Positions 5,146-5,533 of a DNA stretch of 5,533 nt are shown here, piece after piece. Each line of letters starts with the position of its first letter. Within the stretch, counting starts at the first letter, position 1. A program made the translations under genes and the position numbers. Source of the DNA: Bacteroidota bacterium (lineage in GTDB: Bacteria > Bacteroidota > Bacteroidia > Chitinophagales > Chitinophagaceae); assembly GCA_023423405.1 (NCBI GenBank), contig JAFAFR010000002.1:1-5533 (forward strand). The letters run 5' to 3'. The notes below the pieces were generated by a model, which was not told the origin of the DNA, did not search any database, and saw only the letters and a program-made list of their open reading frames with translations.

Positions 5146-5533
5146 ATGAATGAAAACAATGGCTTACGTCAAGAAACTATCTATCTGGCAGGTGGCTGCT
5201 TTTGGTGCACAGAGGCTGTCTTTGACAGGGTGCAAGGTGTGCTGGATGTGGAAAGCGGCTACGCCAACGGGCATGTGCCGCAGCCGAGTTACGAGCAAGT
5301 ATGCGAAGGCACGACCGGCCACGCCGAAGTGCTCAAGGTCAGCTTTGACCCTGCACAAATAGCGCTGCATACGCTGCTGGAGATTTTTTTCGGCACGCAC
5401 GACCCCACCACCCTCAACCGCCAAGGCAACGATGTGGGTACGCAGTACCGCAGCGGCATCTACACCACATCGCCCGAGCAGCAAGCCCAGGTGCAGGCAT
5501 GGGTGGAGGCACTCAACCAAGACAAGGTCTTTG
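5146..5533 (+). CDS. msrA: Peptide methionine-(S)-S-oxide reductase MsrA, element/host hybrid (partial, 3' end outside window)
   Basis: Repairs oxidised methionine in proteins by reducing the S-sulfoxide, normally with thioredoxin. The first 129 codons are present. The catalytic motif GCFWCTEA is at residues 17-24 with nucleophile Cys18. GYANGH (about 39-44), the TTGHAEV region (about 57-63), EIFFGTHDPTT and QGNDVGTQYRSGIY are the well-known MsrA blocks; the family is about 150-180 residues, so roughly a third is missing. The start ATG 5146 has GGAGG upstream. Codons up to about 18 (before the core at 5200) come from the element and give an N-terminus MNENNGLRQE in place of the native MQE; the rest is host sequence. 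The reading frame is kept and the active site is complete, so the protein is probably functional. An overlapping frame from 5150 is only a shadow. Confidence 0.95.
   Translation, partial: MNENNGLRQETIYLAGGCFWCTEAVFDRVQGVLDVESGYANGHVPQPSYEQVCEGTTGHAEVLKVSFDPAQIALHTLLEIFFGTHDPTTLNRQGNDVGTQYRSGIYTTSPEQQAQVQAWVEALNQDKVF
5200..5207 (+). repeat. Right attachment-site core (att core copy 2)
   Basis: TTTTGGTG inside codons F19-W20-C21 of msrA, the same orientation as 928-935. From here rightward the DNA is GC-rich host msrA; leftward it is the element's msrA-like head. Confidence 0.75.

Larger units (their letters stand above)
928..5207. mobile_element. Integrative and mobilizable element inserted in msrA (about 4.27 kb)
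   Basis: Bounded by an 8-bp direct repeat TTTTGGTG (928-935 and 5200-5207), the presumed crossover core. The interior is AT-rich against GC-rich flanks and carries a tyrosine recombinase at the right end, a MobV-like relaxase at the left end, two small cargo genes and a long structured non-coding region. All genes read leftward. No replication initiator, coupling protein or type IV secretion gene is present, so it would depend on its recombinase for excision and on a helper for transfer. It destroys the native msrA 5' end but supplies a replacement one. The exact crossover points inside the core cannot be set from one sequence. That it excises or moves today is inference from the intact recombinase and att sites. 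Confidence 0.82.

Noticed and set aside
973..5165. CAATGGCTT as the real crossover core
   Set aside because: It would leave the truncated msrA start at 895-936 unexplained, whereas TTTTGGTG accounts for both msrA pieces and their reading frame.
5150..5520. Frames on both strands inside msrA
   Set aside because: They overlap the well-supported MsrA reading frame with its GCFWC, GYANG and GTQYRSGIY blocks.
1..5533. CRISPR array, insertion sequence or rRNA/tRNA gene
   Set aside because: No regularly spaced repeats, no transposase and no RNA-gene landmarks were seen on either strand.

Overview
The window is a piece of a GC-rich chromosome, probably a beta-proteobacterium of the Burkholderiales/Comamonadaceae type, judged from the style of the TetR regulator and MsrA and not from any database match. 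It is interrupted by an AT-rich integrated element of about 4.27 kb (one core copy to the next, about 928 to 5200). The host left flank (1-895) holds the start of a membrane-anchored protein, probably the periplasmic adaptor of an efflux pump. It overlaps by ATGA a TetR-family repressor gene that has a good promoter and a palindromic operator. Divergently, at 895, lies the native 5' end of msrA (peptide methionine sulfoxide reductase A), cut off inside its catalytic GCFWC motif. The host right flank (from about 5200) is the rest of msrA, running off the window.

The element carries four protein genes, all on the minus strand. In transcription order they are: a tyrosine recombinase (5063-3789) with all six catalytic residues; a two-gene unit for a 65-residue serine-rich membrane protein and a 94-residue lysine-rich protein of unknown function; and a MobV/Pre-like relaxase (2146-1025). 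I see no replication protein and no conjugation machinery, so it reads as a compact integrative and mobilizable element that would need a helper for transfer. The relaxase has upstream inverted repeats that could be its oriT.

The att sites are legible. An 8-bp identical core, TTTTGGTG, falls on the F-W-C codons of msrA at both ends. The element brings its own version of the first part of msrA (start, Shine-Dalgarno and codons through the catalytic cysteine). Integration therefore cuts off the native 5' end but rebuilds an intact reading frame. Repeated GTGAAAT-type boxes lie about 75 nt on both sides of the core, about 10 or 21 bp apart, as expected of recombinase arm sites.

The most unusual stretch is the roughly 750 bases between the recombinase gene and the small membrane protein gene. 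No convincing protein is encoded there. It holds about a dozen perfect or near-perfect inverted repeats, including two pairs of mutually exclusive helices. It lies downstream of a strong minus-strand promoter whose -10 and -35 are each overlapped by a 12-bp palindrome. I read it as a large structured non-coding RNA or a very long structured leader of the two small genes; I cannot assign it to a known class by eye.
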